Below, one piece after another: positions 1 through 6,135 of a stretch of 23,886 nt of DNA (position 1 is the stretch's first letter; each line of letters opens with the position of its first letter). The position numbers and the translations under genes were made by a program. A model generated the notes under the pieces. It was not told where the DNA came from and did no database searches. It saw only the letters and a list, made by a program, of their open reading frames with translations. The stretch comes from DTU013 sp964512095 (lineage in GTDB: Bacteria; Bacillota; Clostridia; Acetivibrionales; DTU013): positions 1 through 23,886 of the forward strand of contig CAZEIH010000039.1 in assembly GCA_964512095.1 (NCBI GenBank). The letters run 5' to 3'.

Positions 1-36
1 GTGATGCTATAGTTTAGATATAGAAAAGCAATTTCC

Positions 37-67
37 TATCTAGTCCTATCTAGTCTAGTATCTAGTC
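37..67. repeat. Short tandem repeat TATCTAGTC, three copies
   Basis: The 9-mer TATCTAGTC occurs at 37-45, 47-55 and 59-67, and a partial copy TCTAGTC lies at 105-111. It sits in the AT-rich, gene-free 171 nt downstream of the methyltransferase gene. No terminator hairpin with a T-tract was found in this stretch. The function is unknown; it may be simple slippage. Confidence 0.6.
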
Positions 68-171
68 TTAAATTCCTCCAATATTGCTATAATATTCTCT
101 GTTTTCTAGTCTATCCCCTGGTTCATCAAAATATCGCTTCCTGCTTTGACATATTACCAAGTGCAAATTTA

Positions 172-720
172 TCAGGATTTCTTCTGTGCAATTCCGTAGT
201 GAAAGACACCCAGATTGTTATGGGACAGGTCAAAGCCTGCAGCCTCGATATTTTTATGACTCTCTAGAATTAACTGACAGCCTCTAGCCATCCGTCGCCA
301 AGCTGGATTGATTAGCTTTAAAAATTTGGCAAATAGCCGCGACTCCGACTGCTCATGTTCGAGGAAAATATAGATCCCGTCAGATTTGAGCACCCTTTTA
401 ATCTCAGCAATAGCAGCTAGCTGATCTGGAATCGTACAGAGGGCCAGAGTCATCACCACCGTATCAAAGGTCTCATCAGGAAAGGGCAAGGTCTCAGCCG
501 TTGATACATGATAACTTACATTCTCAAAGTCACCCATCTCATCATTAACATCTAGAGCGTGGAGGGAGCTAATCTTATTGAAATTATAGTATTTCATATT
601 GGCCCCAGAGCCAAAGGCTATTTCTAGTACCTGTCCATGGGCATGAGGCATAATTCTCCTACGAATCTCGGCAAGAAATAACTTCTCCAGTGGCGCCATA
701 ATTATATCGTATCCCGACAT
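172..720 (-). CDS. Class I SAM-dependent methyltransferase
   Basis: This 182-aa protein is a cytosolic methyltransferase with a Rossmann-type AdoMet-binding fold (Methyltransf_11/UbiE-like). Motif I is VLEIAFGSGAN near residues 31-41. It is followed by an acidic motif II (LHALDVND), motif post-II around AETLPFPDETFDTVVMTLAL, and a post-III segment IKRVLKSDGIYIFLEH. The C-terminal stretch with an RGCQLI..SHKNIEAAGF pattern resembles the METTL7-like group of small-molecule methyltransferases, but the substrate cannot be read from sequence. The ATG is preceded by a GGAGG at suitable spacing. The gene lies 74 nt downstream of the truncated hypothetical gene and could be read from the same transcript as the ATPase. 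Confidence 0.88.
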   Translation of the reverse strand: MSGYDIIMAPLEKLFLAEIRRRIMPHAHGQVLEIAFGSGANMKYYNFNKISSLHALDVNDEMGDFENVSYHVSTAETLPFPDETFDTVVMTLALCTIPDQLAAIAEIKRVLKSDGIYIFLEHEQSESRLFAKFLKLINPAWRRMARGCQLILESHKNIEAAGFDLSHNNLGVFHYGIAQKKS

Positions 721-794
721 CCTAGCCCTCCAAAATCAAATTTCATTACTCAACAAGTTATATCATTTTCTGTATTATATTATGGTATACTAAA

Positions 795-1310
795 CTAAAA
801 TGAGAATAAATACTTTCTCTCTAAGGAGGCTACGTTGTTTAATACATCTGCTAATGTGTTCAGATTACCCTTTAGTTTTGCTTGTTCTTTTAATTCTAGA
901 AAAGCAAAAATTTCCTCTTGTACCTCATATATGTTGTCTAGTTTTTGCTCTACACTAGCAATAGCTACAGCCATAAACAGCATAGTCGGATTAATGGGCA
1001 GCTGAGTCATTTTTGCAGTACCACCGCCTACACCCCCATCTGCTGCTTTTAGTGAACCGATATATTTATCTCCACTCTTAAACATGGTCTTCCCCGATGT
1101 ATCTACATAGTAAAGCCCACTTTGGCCACCGCCACCCATAGCATAGTTAACTAAGCCAGCCAGGGGTTCAAAGGCCACTCCTAAAGCAGCTAGTTTGTCA
1201 ATCGGAAATGTGCGAGCCTCTGATATGTCTATATTAGACTTTTGAAGTTCTGCGGGTGGATAGTATTGAATATCCATCATTTTCTGAATGAGGGCATTTT
1301 TCTCTTCCAT
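795..1310 (-). CDS. Hypothetical protein, probably 3'-truncated
   Basis: This is a 171-aa cytosolic protein with no signal peptide or membrane segment. It has a Gly-rich centre (YAMGGGGQSGLYYVDTSG, then GGVGGG), a hydrophobic stretch LFMAVAIASVEQ, and a helical C-terminal part with the pattern VEQKLDNIYEVQEEIFAFLELKEQAKLKGNLNTLADVLNN split by few polar turns. From memory, this last pattern is conserved in an uncharacterised Firmicutes family whose members run on well past the LADVLNN motif with more helix. Here the frame ends about 14 residues later, so a premature stop or deletion is likely. The SD GGGAGG lies 8 nt before the ATG. The gene is 31 nt downstream of the ATPase gene, probably in the same transcript. 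No function is assigned. Confidence 0.75.
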   Translation of the reverse strand: MEEKNALIQKMMDIQYYPPAELQKSNIDISEARTFPIDKLAALGVAFEPLAGLVNYAMGGGGQSGLYYVDTSGKTMFKSGDKYIGSLKAADGGVGGGTAKMTQLPINPTMLFMAVAIASVEQKLDNIYEVQEEIFAFLELKEQAKLKGNLNTLADVLNNVASLERKYLFSF

Positions 1311-1341
1311 TCGGAATTCCTCCCTTAATCTTTTCTTATAG

Positions 1342-2610
1342 CTAGTCCCTCAGACATCCAATTGGGATTACCCAGACTCCATTCTTCATATGAAAGGCAT
1401 ATTCCGTAGCTGTAACTACTGCCAAAAATGATGGAGCTGGTGTCTTATTCGTGTCGATATTTGCAGCAAAGTCGAGCAGATTCTCTGCAGCCTGCTCGAT
1501 AGCTCCTGCTCCCATTTTTACTTCTATAGCTGCCCAGCGACCATCCCTTAGCTGAACAATTGCATCCACCTCTAAATTCGTCTGGTCGCGATAGTGATAG
1601 ACCGAGCCATCTATGCTATCCGCATAAATTCGCAAATCTCTGATACATAGGGACTCGTACATAAGTCCAAAGGTCCTCAAATCTTTTAAAAGTTGCTCTC
1701 TGTCAGCCCGTAGCGCTGCTGCCGCAATCGAAGGATCTATAAAGTGTCTTTTGGCAGTGGTTCTAATTGCTCGTTTTGACCTCAAATGTGGACTCCAAGC
1801 CGGTAGATCCTCTAGTACATAAAGTTCCTTCATGGCTAATAAATAATCATTTATTGTTTTGTCTGACAAACCATCATCGTTGGATAAGAGGTCATTTAAT
1901 AGTGTCTGGGTATTAGCCTGAGTAGATATATTTCTGGCAATTGAACGGAGAAGGGCATAGACTCTATCAGGATTACGACTGACATTATCAATCTCCGACA
2001 TATCCTGGTGTGCTACTGCATCTAAATAATTGTAGACCATCTTTAATGCATAGGATTCATTTTCCTCGGCAACCGCCTCTGGCCAGCCACCACGAGTTAG
2101 GATAAAGGCTATTTCCTCAACACCCACCTTGCTCTCACCAGTCATACCTCTTTTTCCATCGAACAAATCTTGTAAAGAAATCTCGCCAGTGGATTCCCCT
2201 GATTCATAAAGCGACATGGTACGCATGACCATTCGACTGATTCTGCCAGTTCCCGTATGCATGACCTTGCCCTCAGGGGGCACGACAGAGCCAGTCAGAA
2301 TAAATTGCCCACGCAAACGGCGCCTATCAACTGCAAAGCGGACTGCGTCCCACAAGACAGGGGCCTCCTGCCATTCATCGATTAGACGTGGTGTATCTCC
2401 ATCTAGGAGTTTTGACGGCATGGTCTCAGCCAATAATTTATACTCAGCAGCATGATCGGGGTCCTGCATATAGAGAATACTAGCAGCATACTCCTCGGCT
2501 GTTCTTGTCTTGCCCGACCATTTAGGACCAACAATGAGAACTGCCCCTGATGTGGCCAGAGACAATTCTAGTTTCCTATCTGCAATTCTTGGCAAATATT
2601 TATCAAGCAT
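1342..2610 (-). CDS. AAA_14/DUF4143 family ATP-binding protein
   Basis: This 422-aa P-loop ATPase has the architecture AAA_14 plus DUF4143. The Walker A motif is GPKWSGKT (residues 28-35). The Walker B-like motif LIDEWQ is at 76-81, and a sensor-like FILTGS is near 105-110. The C-terminal part has D349 and E363-V-K365 in the pattern EVDAIV...AAIEVK, matching the PD-(D/E)XK-like fold at the end of DUF4143. These proteins are common in Firmicutes and often laterally transferred. Their biological role is poorly known, and a toxin-antitoxin-like or defence role has been suspected but not shown. The start is set at the ATG at 2610 because GAGGG lies 8 nt upstream and the family normally begins close to this Met. 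An in-frame GTG at 2625 would add 5 residues and has a worse SD spacing. Confidence 0.9.
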   Translation of the reverse strand: MLDKYLPRIADRKLELSLATSGAVLIVGPKWSGKTRTAEEYAASILYMQDPDHAAEYKLLAETMPSKLLDGDTPRLIDEWQEAPVLWDAVRFAVDRRRLRGQFILTGSVVPPEGKVMHTGTGRISRMVMRTMSLYESGESTGEISLQDLFDGKRGMTGESKVGVEEIAFILTRGGWPEAVAEENESYALKMVYNYLDAVAHQDMSEIDNVSRNPDRVYALLRSIARNISTQANTQTLLNDLLSNDDGLSDKTINDYLLAMKELYVLEDLPAWSPHLRSKRAIRTTAKRHFIDPSIAAAALRADREQLLKDLRTFGLMYESLCIRDLRIYADSIDGSVYHYRDQTNLEVDAIVQLRDGRWAAIEVKMGAGAIEQAAENLLDFAANIDTNKTPAPSFLAVVTATEYAFHMKNGVWVIPIGCLRD

Positions 2611-2645
2611 ATTATAAACCCTCACAAATCCTTATTTCATAAGGA

Positions 2646-2674
2646 ATTATAGTCCCTACTTCCTGATTTGTCAA
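2646..2674 (-). promoter_or_regulatory. Sigma-A promoter of the DUF4143 ATPase gene
   Basis: On the minus strand there is a perfect -35 TTGACA (2669-2674), a 17-nt spacer and a perfect -10 TATAAT (2646-2651), about 36 nt before the ATG. The -35 hexamer lies inside the last copy of the 23-bp tandem repeat that fills the intergenic region. A factor bound to the repeats would therefore meet RNA polymerase directly. Confidence 0.85.
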
Positions 2675-2766
2675 GAATTCACTTCCTAATTTGTCATAAC
2701 TTTACTTCCGACTTTGTCAAGGTTTCACTTCCATCTTTGTCATGATTGTACTTCCTGATTTGTCAG
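2658..2766 (-). repeat. Five 23-bp tandem repeats covering the ATPase promoter
   Basis: Four full 23-bp units (2658-2680, 2681-2703, 2704-2726, 2727-2749) and one 17-nt partial unit (2750-2766) lie head to tail. On the minus strand each unit starts with TGACAAA, then three variable bases, then GGAAGT, then a 7-nt variable tail. Conservation of the two blocks with divergence between them suggests a binding site rather than recent slippage. The array fills the space from the stop codon of the DNA glycosylase to the -10 box of the ATPase, and the unit nearest the gene supplies the -35 hexamer. The likely role is a multi-site operator, possibly autoregulatory. Confidence 0.85.
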
Positions 2767-2768
2767 TC

Positions 2769-3383
2769 TTATTCTACATCCAAATGAGATAGTTCCCAGA
2801 GGTAGAGGCTGGCTACTGATGCATAGGGGGAGTATCTTTTTTTATATTTGGCAAAGAGTTCTGGGGTAATTTCCTTGTGGCCATAGAGAACTCTTAGCCC
2901 TCTAATAATGGCTAGATCCTTGTCACTGATAATATTGGGGCGACCCATGGAAAAAACCATCAACATCTCAGCTGTCCAGGGTCCCACACCTTTTAGTTTT
3001 ACTAATTCCTGGATAACCTCTTCATCAGACAGCTCTTGCAAGCCTTCCAAGTTAAGATCTCCGTCAACCACAGCCTGGGCTATTCCCTGAATATATGAGG
3101 CCTTGCGCATGGAGACGCCCTTAGCCTGAATTTCTTCAACACTTAAGGCTGCCATCTTAGCTGGCTCTAGAGGGCCAAAGGCATCCAAAAATCGCTGCCA
3201 AATAGTAGCTTGGGCCTTGGATGATATTTGCTGGCCAATAATTGATTTAGTCAAAGCCGAGAATAAATCAGGAATAATTTCTCGCTGAATAGGGCCAATT
3301 TTTTCTATAGCTCTAGCTAGTTTTTTATCCTTACTCTTGAGGTAATCTATTTCTTCCTGTCCATATTGAAAGTAATGCTCCAT
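2769..3383 (-). CDS. AlkA-like DNA-3-methyladenine glycosylase (HhH-GPD)
   Basis: This 204-aa base-excision repair enzyme removes alkylated purines from DNA. The helix-hairpin-helix motif LVKLKGVGPWTAEM is at residues 127-140. The downstream SDKDLAI has the conserved catalytic Asp most likely at D156 (D154 is the alternative), as expected for HhH-GPD glycosylases. The motif SIIGQQISSKAQATIW (47-62) matches the first conserved block of AlkA-type enzymes. There is no C-terminal Cys cluster, so an endonuclease III-type FeS enzyme is excluded. It lacks the N-terminal domain of E. coli AlkA, giving the shorter form frequent in Firmicutes. An AGGGGG lies 12 nt before the ATG, which is rather far for an SD. 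Confidence 0.9.
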   Translation of the reverse strand: MEHYFQYGQEEIDYLKSKDKKLARAIEKIGPIQREIIPDLFSALTKSIIGQQISSKAQATIWQRFLDAFGPLEPAKMAALSVEEIQAKGVSMRKASYIQGIAQAVVDGDLNLEGLQELSDEEVIQELVKLKGVGPWTAEMLMVFSMGRPNIISDKDLAIIRGLRVLYGHKEITPELFAKYKKRYSPYASVASLYLWELSHLDVE

Positions 3384-3608
3384 CTAATTTATAAACCCCC
3401 TAACTCTCTCTTCTAGTTTACTTATCCATACTTATCTTGCTTATACTTCTAATACTTATATTGTTTTGCTTTCCATTTAGTTTTTTACTTTGGATTTTTA
3501 TTCTTTATCGATAGTTTTCAGTATCTACATTAATAAAGGCTAAATTCTAGCTACTAGTATTCTATCACTTAATAATATTTCTGCTAGTTCTTTCGCTAAA
3601 TAAAAGAA
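3384..3608 (-). other. AT-rich leader region upstream of the glycosylase gene
   Basis: There is no gene here. On the minus strand the 80 nt before the glycosylase contain several copies of an ATAAGTA-like heptamer (between about 3415 and 3465), including near-copies. I could not identify a convincing -35/-10 pair. The region lies between the terminator at 3610-3637 and the glycosylase start, so it should contain the glycosylase promoter. Confidence 0.4.
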
Positions 3609-3637
3609 TAGCCCCAGGTTCTTACAAACCCAGGGCT
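3596..3637 (-). terminator. Rho-independent terminator after the lipoprotein gene
   Basis: The stem AGCCCCAGGTT (3610-3620) and AACCCAGGGCT (3627-3637) gives 11 pairs with two G-T wobbles and a 6-nt loop. On the minus strand it is followed by a T-rich tract (ATTCTTTTATTTA). It lies about 110 nt past the lipoprotein stop codon and ends that transcript. Confidence 0.8.
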
Positions 3638-3695
3638 CTCCCATCTTAAATTAAATTACCTCTTTTAAGTAATTTGATTGTAAATCAACTACATC

Positions 3696-3745
3696 GCCTT
3701 GTTCATTATAAAATCATGAAATATCTGATTTATAAAAGACAAGGC
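3696..3745 (-). other. 50-nt imperfect hairpin in the lipoprotein 3' UTR
   Basis: GCCTTGT (3696-3702) pairs with ACAAGGC (3739-3745). Inside it, TTATAAAATCA (3706-3716) pairs with TGATTTATAA (3726-3735) with one bulged A. The loop is 9 nt and a 3x3 internal mismatch separates the two stems. It starts 3 nt after the lipoprotein stop codon and has no T-tract, so it is not a simple terminator. It may stabilise the mRNA 3' end or be a remnant of a small repeat element. Confidence 0.55.
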
Positions 3746-3748
3746 TAG

Positions 3749-4327
3749 CTATTGTTTGTCAAGTTCCAATCTCATCTCGCCATAATCCGTCCACATGCTG
3801 CCCGACAAATGAATACCTGACCCCTGGTAGCTGAATTTCAGCTCCATCCGAACCGATACGTCACCAAAATTAGAGACTAGACTATAAGTATCCGTTTGTG
3901 GATCATAGTCAAGGTTCAAGTTATCATCATCTTCATCAACCATTCTCAGTCCACCATCAGGTCTGATTGCTATGGTCGCATCACTACTAAAGTCTTCATC
4001 ATCGTCATCGTCCGGATCATCAGGATCCCAGGACCGTCCTAGATAAAAACCTGCTATTTCGGCCGCACTTGGGGAGTCCCCTGCGACAACTGATGCTGTG
4101 TCTTTACCAGCGGCCTTCCCTTCGTCAGCACTTTCTTGGATTACACTTCCACCTGCACTAGTTTCTGTCTTGCTGCCTGCACTGCTGCCTGTTGGTCCCT
4201 GCGAACTCGACTGCCCACCACTTCCTTTGCTATCAGTCACTCCACTGTCGTCTGCATTTTTATTGCCACAGGCTGGCAGACTAAATAACATGACTACAAC
4301 TAGAAACAAAGCTAAATACTTTTTCAT
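3749..4327 (-). CDS. Asp-rich lipoprotein, function unknown
   Basis: This is a 192-aa exported lipoprotein. The signal peptide MKKYLALFLVVVMLFSLPAC has the lipobox LPAC, with Cys20 as the lipidation site. Residues 21-90 form a low-complexity linker rich in Ser, Gly, Ala and Thr, typical of a tether through the cell wall. An acidic run (PDDPDDDDDEDF) follows, then a small beta-rich C-terminal domain of about 85 residues with a second acidic run (DEDDDNL). The acidic runs could bind calcium; this is inferred. I recognise no named family. The gene has its own promoter and terminator and an SD (GGGAG) 8 nt before the ATG. It lies immediately downstream of the SLH protease gene and may belong to the same surface-associated locus. 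Confidence 0.85.
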   Translation of the reverse strand: MKKYLALFLVVVMLFSLPACGNKNADDSGVTDSKGSGGQSSSQGPTGSSAGSKTETSAGGSVIQESADEGKAAGKDTASVVAGDSPSAAEIAGFYLGRSWDPDDPDDDDDEDFSSDATIAIRPDGGLRMVDEDDDNLNLDYDPQTDTYSLVSNFGDVSVRMELKFSYQGSGIHLSGSMWTDYGEMRLELDKQ

Positions 4328-4394
4328 TTCCTTAGCTCCCTTACCATAGTATTTTATAAATGCTCATTTTCCGTAAACCATATCTGTCACCTTC

Positions 4395-4423
4395 ATTATA
4401 GACCTATTCTAACCAGATAACAA
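4395..4423 (-). promoter_or_regulatory. Sigma-A promoter of the lipoprotein gene
   Basis: On the minus strand, TTGTTA (4418-4423) is separated by 17 nt from a perfect TATAAT (4395-4400), about 68 nt upstream of the lipoprotein ATG. Together with the terminator at 4508-4527 it indicates a transcript separate from the protease gene. Confidence 0.7.
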
Positions 4424-4507
4424 TGAGAATATTTATAAATTTGTAACCGATAAAGAAGCAGCTATAAAATTGGCTCACAAGGGTTATTTCTGCTATCGAA
4501 AGAGAAA

Positions 4508-4527
4508 AGCAGCCATGACTGGCTGCT
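4508..4527 (-). terminator. Rho-independent terminator after the SLH protease gene
   Basis: The perfect 7-bp stem AGCAGCC / GGCTGCT has a 6-nt loop. On the minus strand it is followed by TTTTCTCTTTC. It lies 20 nt past the stop codon of the protease gene. Confidence 0.8.
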
Positions 4528-4546
4528 CAAGTTTTACTAGTTCTTG

Positions 4547-5983
4547 CTAGAATGCTCTCTGGTTTACAAAAAATCGCTCGAGGATAAGGGAAGTTTCTGT
4601 ACGGCTAGTTGCCCCTAGCGGGTCTAATATCCCCTGACCCCTTCCTCTAAACAAGCCCCTATCTATAGCCCATGATAGGGCCTCTCTCGCCCAATCAGAT
4701 ATAATTCCCTCATCTGTGAAATGGGATAAACTGGCTCTCTCCCCACTGATGAGGCCCTGACTGATGAGACCCTGATAGCTGGCATAATTTTTTATAATTA
4801 CAGCCATTTCTTCTCGGCTAACCAGATTATTGGGAGCGAACTGACTAGAATTATAACCCTTTACAATTCCCACTGATGCGGCCCAATTTACTGCCTGCAT
4901 GTAATAACTATCGGCTGGGACATCGCCAAAGACAGAGTCATCCCCATCTATTTCTGGTCGTCCAGCTGCTTCGTATAATAGCTCGACCAATACTGCTCTA
5001 GTCAGCTTGTCTCTTACACTTTGACCCCTTTCAACCAGTCCCCAGCCACTCTCAATACCTTCTCCCACTAGACTCAGATTGTCTGCTCCTGCAAATAAAA
5101 TGGCCCTAATTTCAGCCGGCTCTAGACCAGGATTATCCATGAGAATTTGTGCAACAAGTCCTGCCACATAGGCACTAGCATAGGAGGTCCCGCTCGCTCG
5201 ACCAGGTTCAAGAGCATTTTTATTAGTCACTGTCGCTAGATTTACGCCTGGGGCTAGAACTGATAGACCCTGTCGCTGGGAGAAATCTGCCACTTGCCAA
5301 CTTCCTGACACTTGGGCAGATGTCTGTCCCTGACCTGATAAGCTAGACCCTTCTGCACGCCACTCGGCTGCACCTACACCGATTACTGTGGAGTAGGAGG
5401 CTGGGTAATATGATCGTTCAGGATATTTTATATTATCATTACCTACAGCCGATACAATGACAACTCCCCGCTCCTCAGCATAGTCAACGGCCTGGCCTAG
5501 TTCCGGATTATCTTCTATAACACCCATACTAATATTAATGACCCGACAGCCATAGATATCAATAGCATCATAAATAGCCTGACTCATGACCCTGACATCT
5601 GCCTTCTTAACCAGGCCAGAGGGATACCTATCAACAGTCACCAGGGGCACAGCTTGAGCTTGGGGGCAGGAGCCCGCCAGCCCCAAACTCTCAGAACCCA
5701 AAACCATACCAGCCGTCGCCGTCCCATGTCCATCCCGATCTTGGCTGTCTTTGTCTGGAAAGACATAGTTTCTACCAGCTGCTAGCTGCCCCTCTTTGAA
5801 GTGCTTGCTAGAAATGCCTGTATCAATAAAGGCAATCCTAATTGGCGCATCTGAATTAGACTGCTGACTTGTCTGAATGGTCTCTTGGGCAAAAGCAGGA
5901 AGGGGGACCAGCAAGACAATTATCAAGCACACAAGGCCTATACTTCTTATCCAAGTTAAATTCCCCCGAATGACTCCGCTCAC
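4547..5983 (-). CDS. Exported subtilisin-like (S8) protease with SLH domains
   Basis: This 478-aa secreted serine protease should bind secondary cell-wall polymer. The signal peptide (hydrophobic core 16-29, cleavage likely after AFA at 30-32) leads almost directly into the catalytic domain. The triad is complete: D54 in AFIDTG, H86 in DGHGTATAG, and S267 in SGTSYAS. The oxyanion Asn is N182 in AVGNDN. SLH sequence follows from about residue 327: a partial motif with LTRA, a full motif at 351-405 (FGDVPADSYY...) and a third at 421-474. The GTG start is supported by GGGGGGAG 6 nt upstream. There is no room for the usual inhibitor I9 propeptide. The protease may process or turn over the giant surface proteins encoded upstream; that role is inferred from context only. 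Confidence 0.93.
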   Translation of the reverse strand: MSGVIRGNLTWIRSIGLVCLIIVLLVPLPAFAQETIQTSQQSNSDAPIRIAFIDTGISSKHFKEGQLAAGRNYVFPDKDSQDRDGHGTATAGMVLGSESLGLAGSCPQAQAVPLVTVDRYPSGLVKKADVRVMSQAIYDAIDIYGCRVINISMGVIEDNPELGQAVDYAEERGVVIVSAVGNDNIKYPERSYYPASYSTVIGVGAAEWRAEGSSLSGQGQTSAQVSGSWQVADFSQRQGLSVLAPGVNLATVTNKNALEPGRASGTSYASAYVAGLVAQILMDNPGLEPAEIRAILFAGADNLSLVGEGIESGWGLVERGQSVRDKLTRAVLVELLYEAAGRPEIDGDDSVFGDVPADSYYMQAVNWAASVGIVKGYNSSQFAPNNLVSREEMAVIIKNYASYQGLISQGLISGERASLSHFTDEGIISDWAREALSWAIDRGLFRGRGQGILDPLGATSRTETSLILERFFVNQRAF

Positions 5984-6060
5984 AGCTATCTCCCCCCTTA
6001 GAGCATTTTTGCACTTTACTATTAAAAAATTTTCACAAGATTCTTTTTATACATCACTTT

Positions 6061-6102
6061 TATCTATTTTCTAAAATCATTTATCTATTTTCTAAAATCA
6101 TT
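6061..6102. repeat. Perfect 21-bp tandem duplication upstream of the protease gene
   Basis: Two identical 21-bp units (6061-6081 and 6082-6102) lie in the 152-nt gap between the second giant gene and the SLH protease gene. On the minus strand each contains TTTAGAAAATAGATAAA. The copy nearest the protease could supply a weak -35 (TTTAGA) 18 nt before TATAAA, but this promoter reading is uncertain. No terminator hairpin is visible in the gap, so readthrough from the giant gene is possible. Confidence 0.75.
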
Positions 6103-6135
6103 TGTCTAGCAAGCAAAGCGTCTCTTTTCAAGCAC

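Noticed and set aside
2611..2625. GTG start adding five residues to the DUF4143 ATPase
   Set aside because: SD spacing is poor compared with the ATG at 2610, which has GAGGG 8 nt upstream.
2658..2766. CRISPR array
   Set aside because: The 23-bp period has no unique spacers of normal size, only 7-nt variable tails. The array overlaps a promoter and no cas gene is near.
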